Origin: JBJXHG01 sp046160865
GTDB taxonomy: Bacteria; Planctomycetota; UBA1135; GCA-002686595
Assembly: GCA_046160865.1 (NCBI GenBank)
Contig: JBJXHG010000034.1
Span: 1-36,452, forward strand
Length of the DNA: 36,452 nt
Direction of reading: 5' to 3'
A model generated the notes under the pieces. It was not told the origin of the DNA. It saw nothing but the letters and a program-made list of their open reading frames with translations, and made no database searches. This document shows, one piece after another, positions 8,501 through 15,350 of this stretch. How positions within the stretch are numbered: the first letter of the stretch is position 1; every line of letters begins with the position of its first letter. A program made the position numbers and the translations under genes.

Positions 8501-8968
8501 TCAGCGCATGTCGCGATTGTCGACGTCGGCGTCCTCGCCGGTTCCACCCACGACGCCGTCGCGACCGAGCGAATAGATGCGCGGACGCGGGTCGTAGCGA
8601 TACACGCGGCCCCACGCATCCTTGGGAAGCTCCTTCTGGTCGAGATAGCGCTTGCCGTTGACGTCCGGTGTCACGAGCACCTCGAGGCTGTCCGGCCACT
8701 TGCCGCCATTGTTCAGCGCGAACTGCTTGGCCGCGGCCTCGATCGAAACGATGTCGCCGTTCGGCTTCTCGCCGCCTTTCGATTGGACGCTGCTCGGGAG
8801 CACGTTGGGCACGGCGAGCGTGACGAGCGCGAAGGCGGAGAAGAACGACGCACCCACGGCCACTCGTCCTCTTCGGCGACGAGTTTCATGCAGCGAGCGT
8901 GAGTTGCCTTCAGGGAATCTGCCGGTGTGCGTGAGCGCGTCCGGTTCGAAATGAACTTCGTCGACCAT
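8501..8968 (-). CDS. GspG-like pseudopilin-domain protein
   Basis: A 155-residue protein from an ATG at 8968. An unusually long cytoplasmic-type leader (1-36, ending HETRRRRGRVAV) precedes a membrane helix (about 37-55, ending LAVPNVL). Then comes the GspG core: DIVSIEAAAKQFALNNGGKWP at 72-92, DVNGKRYLDQKELPKDAWG and RIYSLGRDGVVGGTGEDADVDN, with a normal end five residues later. It is clearly a tandem paralogue of the product at 7766-8482. As in that protein, the GFTLIE cleavage motif of class III signal peptides is missing. No gspD, gspE, gspF or prepilin peptidase gene is nearby, so a standard type II secretion locus is not indicated. The gene is divergent from the large surface protein at 9122. 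Confidence 0.78.
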   Translation of the reverse strand: MVDEVHFEPDALTHTGRFPEGNSRSLHETRRRRGRVAVGASFFSAFALVTLAVPNVLPSSVQSKGGEKPNGDIVSIEAAAKQFALNNGGKWPDSLEVLVTPDVNGKRYLDQKELPKDAWGRVYRYDPRPRIYSLGRDGVVGGTGEDADVDNRDMR

Positions 8969-9121
8969 GGTTTGACCTTTCGTGTGGGACTGAGAACTCG
9001 CCGGTCGACGAGCTGCACGCGGGCGTCTTCCCGACGACTGGCTTATCAGCGCGTGCTCGCTCCGCACCGCGGACACTTCGCGCGGAATACCGGAGTCGCT
9101 ACGCTCGTCGACCGTCGTTCC

Positions 9122-12010
9122 ATGCGCTCCCGCTCGATCCTGCTCGGCCTTCTCGTCGTCGCCACGATCGTTGCGCTGCTCGTGTGGACGCTCGCACCGC
9201 GCGACGCGCGCACTCGATCGTCGCCGGGCGTGCCGCCCTCGAGCACAATTCCTGTGACGGACGCACAGCCCGAGCTCCCGTCCGCGCAGGATCCCGGCGC
9301 GACGCCCATCGCATCCGTCGACGACGACGTCACGCCGATGCCGCCCATCGCGATCGACGCGACACGACCGTTGCCGCACGCGACGCGTATCGTCGGACGC
9401 GTGACGGATCCGAGCGGCGTTGGCATCCGCGACGCACGCGTGCTCGCGCGCGCCGCGACGTCCGACGAGCTCGATGCGACGCGCGAGGTCGAGACCACGA
9501 CCGACGCAGCCGGGCGCTTCGAGATCGCCGGCCTCCATCCCGGCCCGATCGAACTCGCGCTTTCGGCGGCGAGTTGGGCGCCGCGCCACGTCGACGGACT
9601 CGTCGTTCCGACGGGCGGAGCGCTCGACGCAGGCGATCTCGCGCTCGACCTGCCCGTGCTGCTGCTCGGGCGCGTCGTCGACGAGGCCGGTCGGTCGATC
9701 GGCGGCGCGCACGTGCTCGCGCGCAACGGCGATCGGACCGAGTCGATCGATGAGCGCACGGCCGCGATCACGCGTGCCGACGGCGGCTTCGCGTGTCTGC
9801 CGCTCGCCTGCGGCGCCTGGACGCTCGACGCGATCGCCGACGGCTTCGTCGTCGCGCACGCGTCGGGATTCGCGTCGCCGGGTGAGACGATCTCGGACAT
9901 AGAAGTCGAGCTCGTTCGCGGACCATCGATACTCGGACATGTCACCGGCGCCGACGCGTCCGAGCTCGCGACGCTGCTCGTCGTCGCGCGTCCAGTGCCG
10001 AACTGGACCGATCCGCCGCTCGATCCCGACGAGTCCTTGCCCACCGCTGCCGATTCGGACGCGCGTCGCACGCTCGGCGCCGCGCTGCGCGGCGAGAGTA
10101 GCAGCAACGTCGACGCCAACGGCCGCTTCGAGCTCGCGGGTCTGCTGTCGGCGCGCACGTACGAGGTCGTCGTCGGACCGCGCTCCGCTGCGCGCACGTC
10201 CACGCTCACTGATCGGAGCACGCGCGCGGCACTCGGCATGGAGCTCGTCTCCCGCGACATCGACTCCGTGCTCGCGCGCGTGCGTGCACGACCGAGCGCG
10301 CTCGAGATCGAGCTCGCGCTCGCGCGCCCGGCGCAACTCGCGTTCGAGCTACGCAGCGCGGACACGCGCACGCCGATCGAGGACTTCGTCTTCGTGCTCG
10401 CGGGTGCTGCGCCCGCGACGCTCTTCGACCAGCACGCCGAGCCGCTCGCGCGTCACGCGGACGGGCGCGTCGTGCTCGCGGGCTTTCGCCCGCTCGGCGG
10501 GGAGCTATGCACGCTGTCGGTCGAGGCACTCGGGCACGCGCGCGCGAGCTTCTCGTTCGCAGCCAGCGCCGGTCGTCCGACGGATCTCGGTTCGCTGCTG
10601 CTCCCGCGCACGCGCACCGTCACACTGCGCGTGCGCGACGCCGCGACCGACTCGCCGATCCACGGCGCCGAGGTGCGCGCCCACGAAGTCGACGCCACAC
10701 GCGACGCCGAGAACGGCATCGCGTACGCGACGAGCGACGAGCAGGGCGTGGCGCGCGTGACGACGTTCGACGAGCGCGGCTCGCGCCTCACGATCGCCGC
10801 TCCGGGCTTTGCGACGCTCGAGCTGCCCGGTCCGCTCGAGCGCGCGCGCGACGTGTTCGACGTGCCGATGAGTGCCGGCGCGAGCATCGTCGCGCACGTC
10901 GCGAGCGAGGACGGCGACGCCCTACCGGGCGTGGAAGTGATCGTCGAGCGCCCCGATCCGCAGTCGGGCAACGCGTGGATTCCGGCGGCGAAGCCCGTGT
11001 GGACCGGTGCGGACGGCAACGCGCACTGGATGCGGCTCACGCCCGACTTGCAGCGCGTGTACCTCGGCCCGAACGACCGTGTGAGCGATCGCGACGTCGC
11101 GTTGATCACGCTGCGCGCCGGCGAAACGCGCGAGCTGTGGCTGACTGCGACGCGCACGCACGCTCTCCACGTCACGGTCGTCGACGGACGCGCGCCGATG
11201 GCCGGTGTGCCCGTCGAGTTCCTCGACGCCACCGCGTCCGTGCGCATCGCCGCCGCGGTGACCGATGCCGCTGGACGGGCGCGCCTTCCGCGCGTGCGCC
11301 GAGGCGAGTACGCGCTCGCGCTCACGATCGACGGCAATTACGGCACACGGCCCGCTTCGATCGGAGACGGCGACGCGCACCTCACGATCGACGTCGCGGA
11401 GAGCACGCTGGTCGGCACCGTACGGTCGGCTGGCGGCGACGCGGTGGCAGGCGCAGAAGTCGCGGTCGAGAGCGCGTTCGACGCACACCTGCACGCCCTC
11501 CTCGACGCGCACACGATCGAAGCCTCGCTCGTGCGCGAAGCGCTCGCACGACGCGAGCGCGACGGACGGCCGCGTGCGCGCGCGATCACCGACGCTGCGG
11601 GCAGGTTTCGGCTGCGCGGGCTCGTGCCGGGGCAGGCGTACACCGTTCGAGCCGCGCTCGGCGCGCTGGAGACGGGCGCCGCGCAGCTGGAATCGTTCGA
11701 TGCAGAATCCGAGCTCGTGATCCCGTTGTCGGGCTCCGGCGCTCTCGAGATCGCGCTGCGCAACGTCGTCGGCGCGCAGGAGCCGCTGCTCGTGGTGCTT
11801 CGGCCCGCGGGCGACGCGCTCGACTTCGCGCGCGCGCTCGCATGGGATGCGCGCGCGGTCGTGCGCGTCGACGGACTCGTCGAAGGCAAATGGTCGGTTC
11901 GCACGTACGCGGCGAGCTCCGAGCCCGGTGTGCTCACAAGCTTCGGCTCCGTGCGCGAGATCGACATCCAGCGCGACGGCGTCATGGCGCTCGAGATCGC
12001 CTGGCCTTAG
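9122..12010 (+). CDS. Carboxypeptidase-regulatory-like repeat surface protein
   Basis: A 962-residue protein anchored by an N-terminal membrane helix (about 5-24, MRSRSILLGLL...) and followed by a Pro/Ser/Thr linker. The rest is a chain of carboxypeptidase-D-regulatory-like beta sandwiches. Entry strands of successive copies are RIVGRVTDPSGVGIRDARV (about 89), LLGRVVDEAGRSIGGAHV (about 181), a VTLRVRDAATDSPIHGAEV copy in the middle, IVAHVASEDGDALPGVEV, and TLVGTVRSAGGDAVAGAEV near the end. Exits such as DAAGRFEIAGLHPGPIEL and DAAGRFRLRGLVPGQAYTV are typical. Such repeats are structural or adhesive modules outside the cytoplasm. The ATG at 9122 precedes the membrane helix; the open frame continues upstream to 8927 but lacks coding character. 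A possible -10 (TACGCT, 9100-9105) lies just before it. Confidence 0.85.
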   Translation: MRSRSILLGLLVVATIVALLVWTLAPRDARTRSSPGVPPSSTIPVTDAQPELPSAQDPGATPIASVDDDVTPMPPIAIDATRPLPHATRIVGRVTDPSGVGIRDARVLARAATSDELDATREVETTTDAAGRFEIAGLHPGPIELALSAASWAPRHVDGLVVPTGGALDAGDLALDLPVLLLGRVVDEAGRSIGGAHVLARNGDRTESIDERTAAITRADGGFACLPLACGAWTLDAIADGFVVAHASGFASPGETISDIEVELVRGPSILGHVTGADASELATLLVVARPVPNWTDPPLDPDESLPTAADSDARRTLGAALRGESSSNVDANGRFELAGLLSARTYEVVVGPRSAARTSTLTDRSTRAALGMELVSRDIDSVLARVRARPSALEIELALARPAQLAFELRSADTRTPIEDFVFVLAGAAPATLFDQHAEPLARHADGRVVLAGFRPLGGELCTLSVEALGHARASFSFAASAGRPTDLGSLLLPRTRTVTLRVRDAATDSPIHGAEVRAHEVDATRDAENGIAYATSDEQGVARVTTFDERGSRLTIAAPGFATLELPGPLERARDVFDVPMSAGASIVAHVASEDGDALPGVEVIVERPDPQSGNAWIPAAKPVWTGADGNAHWMRLTPDLQRVYLGPNDRVSDRDVALITLRAGETRELWLTATRTHALHVTVVDGRAPMAGVPVEFLDATASVRIAAAVTDAAGRARLPRVRRGEYALALTIDGNYGTRPASIGDGDAHLTIDVAESTLVGTVRSAGGDAVAGAEVAVESAFDAHLHALLDAHTIEASLVREALARRERDGRPRARAITDAAGRFRLRGLVPGQAYTVRAALGALETGAAQLESFDAESELVIPLSGSGALEIALRNVVGAQEPLLVVLRPAGDALDFARALAWDARAVVRVDGLVEGKWSVRTYAASSEPGVLTSFGSVREIDIQRDGVMALEIAWP

Positions 12011-12040
12011 AGGCACGTCCTAGAACCTCGCCGGGCTTCG

Positions 12041-12055
12041 GGCGGCTGCGCCGCC
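12041..12055 (+). terminator. Small GC hairpin after the 9122-12010 gene
   Basis: GGCGGC, loop TGC, GCCGCC: a six-base stem 31 bases past the stop codon. No T-run follows. It is short, so it may be chance in such GC-rich DNA. Confidence 0.25.
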
Positions 12056-12069
12056 GCGGGTCGCGTCGC

Positions 12070-12075
12070 TATGCT
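12070..12075 (+). promoter_or_regulatory. Candidate -10 box for the gene at 12116
   Basis: TATGCT ends 40 bases before the TTG at 12116 and would start RNA near 12082. No convincing -35 box is seen. The first ATG of the open frame (12071) lies inside this box, an argument against using that ATG as the start. Confidence 0.3.
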
Positions 12076-12101
12076 CTCTCGAGCTCGACACTCCGACGCT
12101 C

Positions 12102-12106
12102 GGAGG
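12102..12106 (+). promoter_or_regulatory. Ribosome binding site that selects the TTG start at 12116
   Basis: GGAGG stands nine bases before the TTG at 12116. Good Shine-Dalgarno sequences are rare in this window, so this one supports the TTG start, which also puts a clean signal peptide (MNRTLTVSLVALLLASAGFA) at the N-terminus. Confidence 0.6.
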
Positions 12107-12115
12107 TGCTTCCTC

Positions 12116-13636
12116 TTGAATCGCACGCTCACCGTATCGCTCGTCGCACTCCTGCTCGCGTCCGCTGGCTTCGCGGCGCAACTGACGCCGCCCGCCCCCA
12201 TCGGGCCACCCGTTGCAGCGTCGGGCGGCGCGCGCGATGCCGTGCCGGCTTTCCTCCCCGGCGGCTTGGCCGAGCTCGATGGCGAGAGCGCGCACGGCAT
12301 CGCGCTCTGCAGTGCACGCGACGGCGATCTCGAAGGCGCGATCGCCGCGCTCGAGCGCATCGTGAAGGATTCGCCGGGCAACGAGCTCGCTGCGCGCGAT
12401 CTAGCGCGAACGAAAGCTCTGCTCGCGCTGCGCGACGCCTGGATCGACAGCGCGCGGCAGAGCGCGGCGAAGATCGCGTTCGAGGTCGACGGCAAGAAGC
12501 TCGTCGCCGCGATCGAGCGCGTCGAGAACGGGTTCGTGTTCTTGGCGCCCAACGCGCGCAAGCTCGACAAGCTTCCGCTGGCCCGCCTCGACGCGCTGTT
12601 CGTCGCGCGCGAAGCGGACAAGAAGGAGGAGCAGGGCGGCGCGGCGCCGTGGGTGCGAGCGTTCGCGTTCGCGCTGTGCGACGACGCGCGCTGGCAGAAG
12701 GCATTGAAGGACACGCCCGAAGACGTGGCGCTGCGCAACGACGCGAGCCGCGCGTATCCGGCGCTCCTCCGTACCGGCGCGACGGCGAACGCACTGGCCG
12801 CGCTCGCGCGCACGCCGGAGCCCGCCGATGCGTCGGACGCGCTGCGCGTCCTCGACTCGATCACGGCGTTGTGCACGCAGAGCAGCGACGTTCCCTTGAT
12901 GCAGCGGCGCCGCGACGTGCTCGCGAAGCTCGCGGAAGCGACCGCGTTCCGCGCTTTCACGATGAAGGAGGCCGCGAGCCTCGTGCGCGGCACGCTCGGC
13001 GACTTCGGAGCGGGCGATCTGAAGATCGTGTACGAGTTCGACTCGCCCGCGGAGCTCGAGGACTTCGAGCAAGCCGACACGTACTACCAGCAGCTGCGCA
13101 AGAAGCTCACTGCGCAAGGCGAGAGCGCGGGCGTGAACGTGTGGGAAGTCGCGGACGGCGCGCTGCGCTGCTCCGGATCGACGAGCTATCGGCACCGCCT
13201 ACCGTTCGCGGCGCCGATGACGATCCGCATCGACTACAAGTGCGAGGGCGAAGGCGAGCAGACGCTGCTCTTCATCGCGCTGTGCTCCGAGAACGACGAC
13301 GCCTACATCCACGCGAACCCGGTCGGCGCGGTGACGGTGTACGACGCGAAGTCGGGCTTCAGTGAGGTCGGCCAGACGAAGAGCGCGCAGTTCTTCGTCG
13401 GCATGGATTACCGCCTCGAGCTCCGCCACGACGGCAAGACGGTGAAGTCGATCGTCGACGGCGAGACGAAGGACGAAGTGCCCACCGGTCCGCGCAAGCG
13501 CGGCTTCGTCCGCTTCGTGCTCCACGCGGACGTGGTGTACGCGATCAAGCGCCTCGAGATCGAAGGCCGTGTCGATCCGATCCTGCTCCGCGAGCAATGG
13601 ATCGATTGGCGGCTGAAAGAGGCGGGACTGCGCTGA
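12116..13636 (+). CDS. Secreted protein with helical N-terminal half and jelly-roll-like C-terminal domain
   Basis: A 506-residue protein if read from the TTG at 12116, which has GGAGG at the right distance and yields a good signal peptide (cleavage near GFAAQ). Residues about 60-130 look TPR-like (GDLEGAIAALERIVKDSPGNELAARDL). Next comes a stretch with a small beta element (FEVDGKKLVAAIERVENGFVFL) and then helices. The C-terminal part from about 310 begins YEFDSPAELEDFE and contains VWEVADGALRCSG, MTIRIDYKCEGEGEQTLLF and DYRLELRHDGKTVKSIVDG, a pattern like the concanavalin/laminin-G type domains that bind or cleave glycans. No catalytic residues can be named. It stands alone between the large surface protein and repeat A. 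Function unknown. Confidence 0.75.
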   Translation: MNRTLTVSLVALLLASAGFAAQLTPPAPIGPPVAASGGARDAVPAFLPGGLAELDGESAHGIALCSARDGDLEGAIAALERIVKDSPGNELAARDLARTKALLALRDAWIDSARQSAAKIAFEVDGKKLVAAIERVENGFVFLAPNARKLDKLPLARLDALFVAREADKKEEQGGAAPWVRAFAFALCDDARWQKALKDTPEDVALRNDASRAYPALLRTGATANALAALARTPEPADASDALRVLDSITALCTQSSDVPLMQRRRDVLAKLAEATAFRAFTMKEAASLVRGTLGDFGAGDLKIVYEFDSPAELEDFEQADTYYQQLRKKLTAQGESAGVNVWEVADGALRCSGSTSYRHRLPFAAPMTIRIDYKCEGEGEQTLLFIALCSENDDAYIHANPVGAVTVYDAKSGFSEVGQTKSAQFFVGMDYRLELRHDGKTVKSIVDGETKDEVPTGPRKRGFVRFVLHADVVYAIKRLEIEGRVDPILLREQWIDWRLKEAGLR

Positions 13637-13640
13637 CTTA

Positions 13641-13804
13641 GAGCCAGTTTCAGAATGAAGCGTGCCGTCGAAGGCCGCGACGAGCCGCGGCGAGCAAGGC
13701 GCGCTGACAAGGCGTATTCGCCGAGGAATACTCAGAGGAGGCGCAACGCCGCGAGCTCGAATCGGCGCGGCCTTCGAAGGCACGCTCTATTTTGAAACAG
13801 GCTC
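13641..13804. repeat. Palindromic repeat A, copy 1
   Basis: Arms of 39 bases (13641-13679 and 13766-13804) are inverted copies of each other with 34 of 39 positions matching; two of the five mismatches would be G-U pairs in RNA. The 86-base core (13680-13765) is nearly the same as that of copy 2 at 36197-36357, including GAGGAGGCGCAACGCCGCGA and a small GTATT/AATAC hairpin. The arms themselves differ in sequence from those of copy 2, yet each pair is self-complementary. It fills the gap between the gene ending at 13636 and the GDT1 gene at 13853. No open frame inside looks coding. Confidence 0.8.
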
Positions 13805-13852
13805 TTGGTCGTCGTGCGCCGCGCGACGACCGCACGGCAACAACGAGGACGC

Positions 13853-14125
13853 ATGAACGCGAAGCTCTTCCTGACGGTGTTCGGCACCGTGTTCCTGGCC
13901 GAGATCGGAGACAAGACGCAGCTTGCGACGCTCTTGTTCGCATCCGATGCGAAGCACGGCAAGTGGACCGTGTTCGCAGCGGCGTGCCTCGCCCTGTGTA
14001 CAGCGGCGGCGATCGGCGTGCTCGCGGGCAGCCTCGTCGGTCGCTTCGTCGAGCCGCGCACGTTGCGCTGGGTCGCCGGGGTCGGCTTCGTTGCGATCGG
14101 GTTGTGGACGCTCGCCAAAGGCTGA
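13853..14125 (+). CDS. GDT1/TMEM165 (UPF0016) family cation transporter, single-repeat form
   Basis: A 90-residue membrane protein with three hydrophobic segments and the family signature E-x-G-D-K-T at 17-22 (FLAEIGDKTQLAT). Most family members have two such repeats (about 200 residues); this is a one-repeat version and would have to act as a homo-oligomer. Known: GDT1 proteins export Mn2+ (and in eukaryotes move Ca2+/Mn2+ in exchange for protons). The ATG at 13853 has GAGG four bases ahead, and the frame upstream runs into repeat A. It is 17 bases before the SRPBCC gene, suggesting a joint transcript. No manganese-responsive RNA (yybP-ykoY) was recognised upstream; the space is taken by repeat A. 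Confidence 0.88.
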   Translation: MNAKLFLTVFGTVFLAEIGDKTQLATLLFASDAKHGKWTVFAAACLALCTAAAIGVLAGSLVGRFVEPRTLRWVAGVGFVAIGLWTLAKG

Positions 14126-14142
14126 GCGCCGCGAAGCGCAAC

Positions 14143-14697
14143 ATGAAGACGCAGACGATCGAGATCCGCCGGCGCGTCGCCGCATCCTCCGACAAGCTGT
14201 TCGGCGCGTGGACGGGCGCGGAAGCACTGCGCCAGTGGATGTGCGGACCGGACACCGACGTCGCGCGTGTCCAAGTCGACGCACGCAGCGGCGGAACGCT
14301 AAGCCTCGACCTGCGCGCGCTCGCCGGCGGCGAGATCTTCGAACACGTGGGGAGATACTCGGCCGTCGAGCGGCCCGCGCGGCTCGCGTTCACATGGACG
14401 TCGGAAGCGACGGGCGGCGCGGAAACGATCGTCACGGTCTCGCTGGAGAAGCACGGCGCGTGCACCGAGCTCGCGCTCACACACGCGGGCCTGCCGAGCG
14501 AAGCCGCGGCTCGCTATCACGCCGCCGCGTGGACGGCGATGATCGAGCGCCTCGCAGTCCGTGGTGAAAGTGCTTCGAGCGCGAAAGTGGCCCGTTCGCG
14601 TCAGAACAAGGAGCGAGACCGCAGGCGAATCGTCGAGATTCGCCGAGGATCGAGCGACGCCGGGCTGGCGCGAACGGGCCGCTTTCGCGCTGAATGA
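14143..14697 (+). CDS. SRPBCC/AHSA1-domain protein with repeat-derived C-terminus
   Basis: A 184-residue protein. Residues 1 to about 140 fit the START-like AHSA1 fold: MKTQTIEIRRRVAAS, the helix LFGAWTGAEALRQWMCGPD, GGTLSLDLRALAGGEIFEHVG, LAFTWTSEA and AAWTAMIERLA near the end. Family members normally stop about here. The last 45 residues (from VRGESASSAK) are basic and come entirely from palindromic repeat B (14554-14714), whose right arm provides the TGA at 14695-14697. The native stop was therefore probably lost when the repeat arrived. AHSA1-type proteins bind hydrophobic ligands or chaperones; a specific role cannot be stated. The gene lies between the GDT1 and DinB-like genes. Confidence 0.82.
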   Translation: MKTQTIEIRRRVAASSDKLFGAWTGAEALRQWMCGPDTDVARVQVDARSGGTLSLDLRALAGGEIFEHVGRYSAVERPARLAFTWTSEATGGAETIVTVSLEKHGACTELALTHAGLPSEAAARYHAAAWTAMIERLAVRGESASSAKVARSRQNKERDRRRIVEIRRGSSDAGLARTGRFRAE

Positions 14698-14714
14698 CTT
14701 TCACCACGGGCTGC
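14554..14714. repeat. Palindromic repeat B, copy 1
   Basis: The left arm (14554-14600) and right arm (14669-14714) are near-perfect inverted copies: GTGGTGAAAGT at the left against ACTTTCACCAC at the right, then CGCGAAAGTGGCCCGTTCGCG against CGCGAACGGGCCGCTTTCGCG. The 68-base core holds a second hairpin, GGCGAAT and ATTCGCC around CGTCGAG. The core run from AAGGAGCGAGACCG to that hairpin recurs in copy 2 (36361-36452). The element sits across the end of the SRPBCC gene and the beginning of the DinB-like gene and contributes codons to both frames. Confidence 0.82.
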
Positions 14715-15262
14715 TAGCGCGCTACGTCGGCGACACGCGCACGTTCGCGCTGCACGAGGCGCTCGAGATCCTGCGCGCGACGCCACGGGCACTCGACGCG
14801 CTGCTCGCGGGCCTCTCGGCGCCGTGGCTGTTCGCGAACGAAGGCAATCGCACCTTCCACGCGCACCTCGTCGTCGGACACTTGATCCACGGCGAGCGCA
14901 CGGACTGGATCCCGCGCATGAAGCGCATCCTCGAGCACGGCGACGCGCTCGCCTTCGAGCCGTTCGATCGCTTCGCACGCGCGCCTGCGGAACGGCTGTC
15001 CGACACGCGCGAGCTGCTCGGCATCTTCGCCGAGCTCCGCGCGCAGAATCTCGCGACGCTCGAAGCGCTGCGGCTCACGCCCGACCATCTCGAGAAGCGC
15101 GGCCGACACCCCGAGCTCGGACCGGTGACGCTCGGCGAATTGCTCGCGACATGGGTCGTGCACGATCTCGATCACTTGGCGCAGATCGCGCGCGTGATGG
15201 CGAAGCGTTACGCGGTCGACGTCGGTCCGTGGAAGGCGTACTTGCCGATCGTGACGCGCTGA
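14561..15262 (+). CDS. DinB-like (DfrC/YfiT fold) protein, start uncertain
   Basis: The family-like part begins near base 14735 (FALHEALEILRATP) and ends at 15262. It is a four-helix DinB-type protein with the three His usually holding a metal: one in VGHLIHGERTDW and two in VVHDLDHLAQI. Known for the superfamily: thiol- or metal-dependent transferases and stress proteins; the reaction here is unknown. The start is a problem. The frame is open to a GTG at 14561, but the first 50 codons are repeat B sequence and there is no ATG. Possible starts are GTG codons at 14561-14570 or a CTG at 14711, just before the native part. If the GTG at 14561 is used, the gene overlaps the SRPBCC gene by 137 bases. 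Confidence 0.75.
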   Translation: MVKVLRARKWPVRVRTRSETAGESSRFAEDRATPGWRERAAFALNDFHHGLLARYVGDTRTFALHEALEILRATPRALDALLAGLSAPWLFANEGNRTFHAHLVVGHLIHGERTDWIPRMKRILEHGDALAFEPFDRFARAPAERLSDTRELLGIFAELRAQNLATLEALRLTPDHLEKRGRHPELGPVTLGELLATWVVHDLDHLAQIARVMAKRYAVDVGPWKAYLPIVTR

Positions 15263-15338
15263 GCGCGCGGAGCTCCCGTCGCCGACGGCAGATCGCCGAG
15301 TCCGCCCAGGCGCGCGCTCCTGTGTAGGATGATGCCGT

Positions 15339-15343
15339 GGAGG
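15339..15343 (+). promoter_or_regulatory. Ribosome binding site of the FG-GAP gene at 15351
   Basis: GGAGG stands seven bases before the ATG at 15351, one of the few clear Shine-Dalgarno sequences in the window. A TG-N-TAGGAT motif (-10-like, box at 15325-15330) lies just upstream. Confidence 0.5.
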
Positions 15344-15350
15344 CTTTCGA

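Noticed and set aside
7766..8968. A type II secretion locus
   Set aside because: Two GspG-like genes are alone. There is no secretin, ATPase, inner-membrane platform or prepilin peptidase gene nearby.
8969..10336. Extension of the second GspG-like gene to a 611-codon frame
   Set aside because: The upstream part is antisense to the surface-protein gene and has no family similarity. The ATG at 8968 gives a protein of normal size.
10507..13365. A 952-codon open frame on the plus strand across the end of the surface-protein gene and the next gene
   Set aside because: Its translation is Arg-rich, without domains, and out of phase with two well-supported genes. It is a by-product of GC-rich codons.
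14601..14668. Repeat B core as a CRISPR or tRNA-like element
   Set aside because: There is no direct-repeat/spacer pattern and no cloverleaf. Only nested inverted repeats are present.
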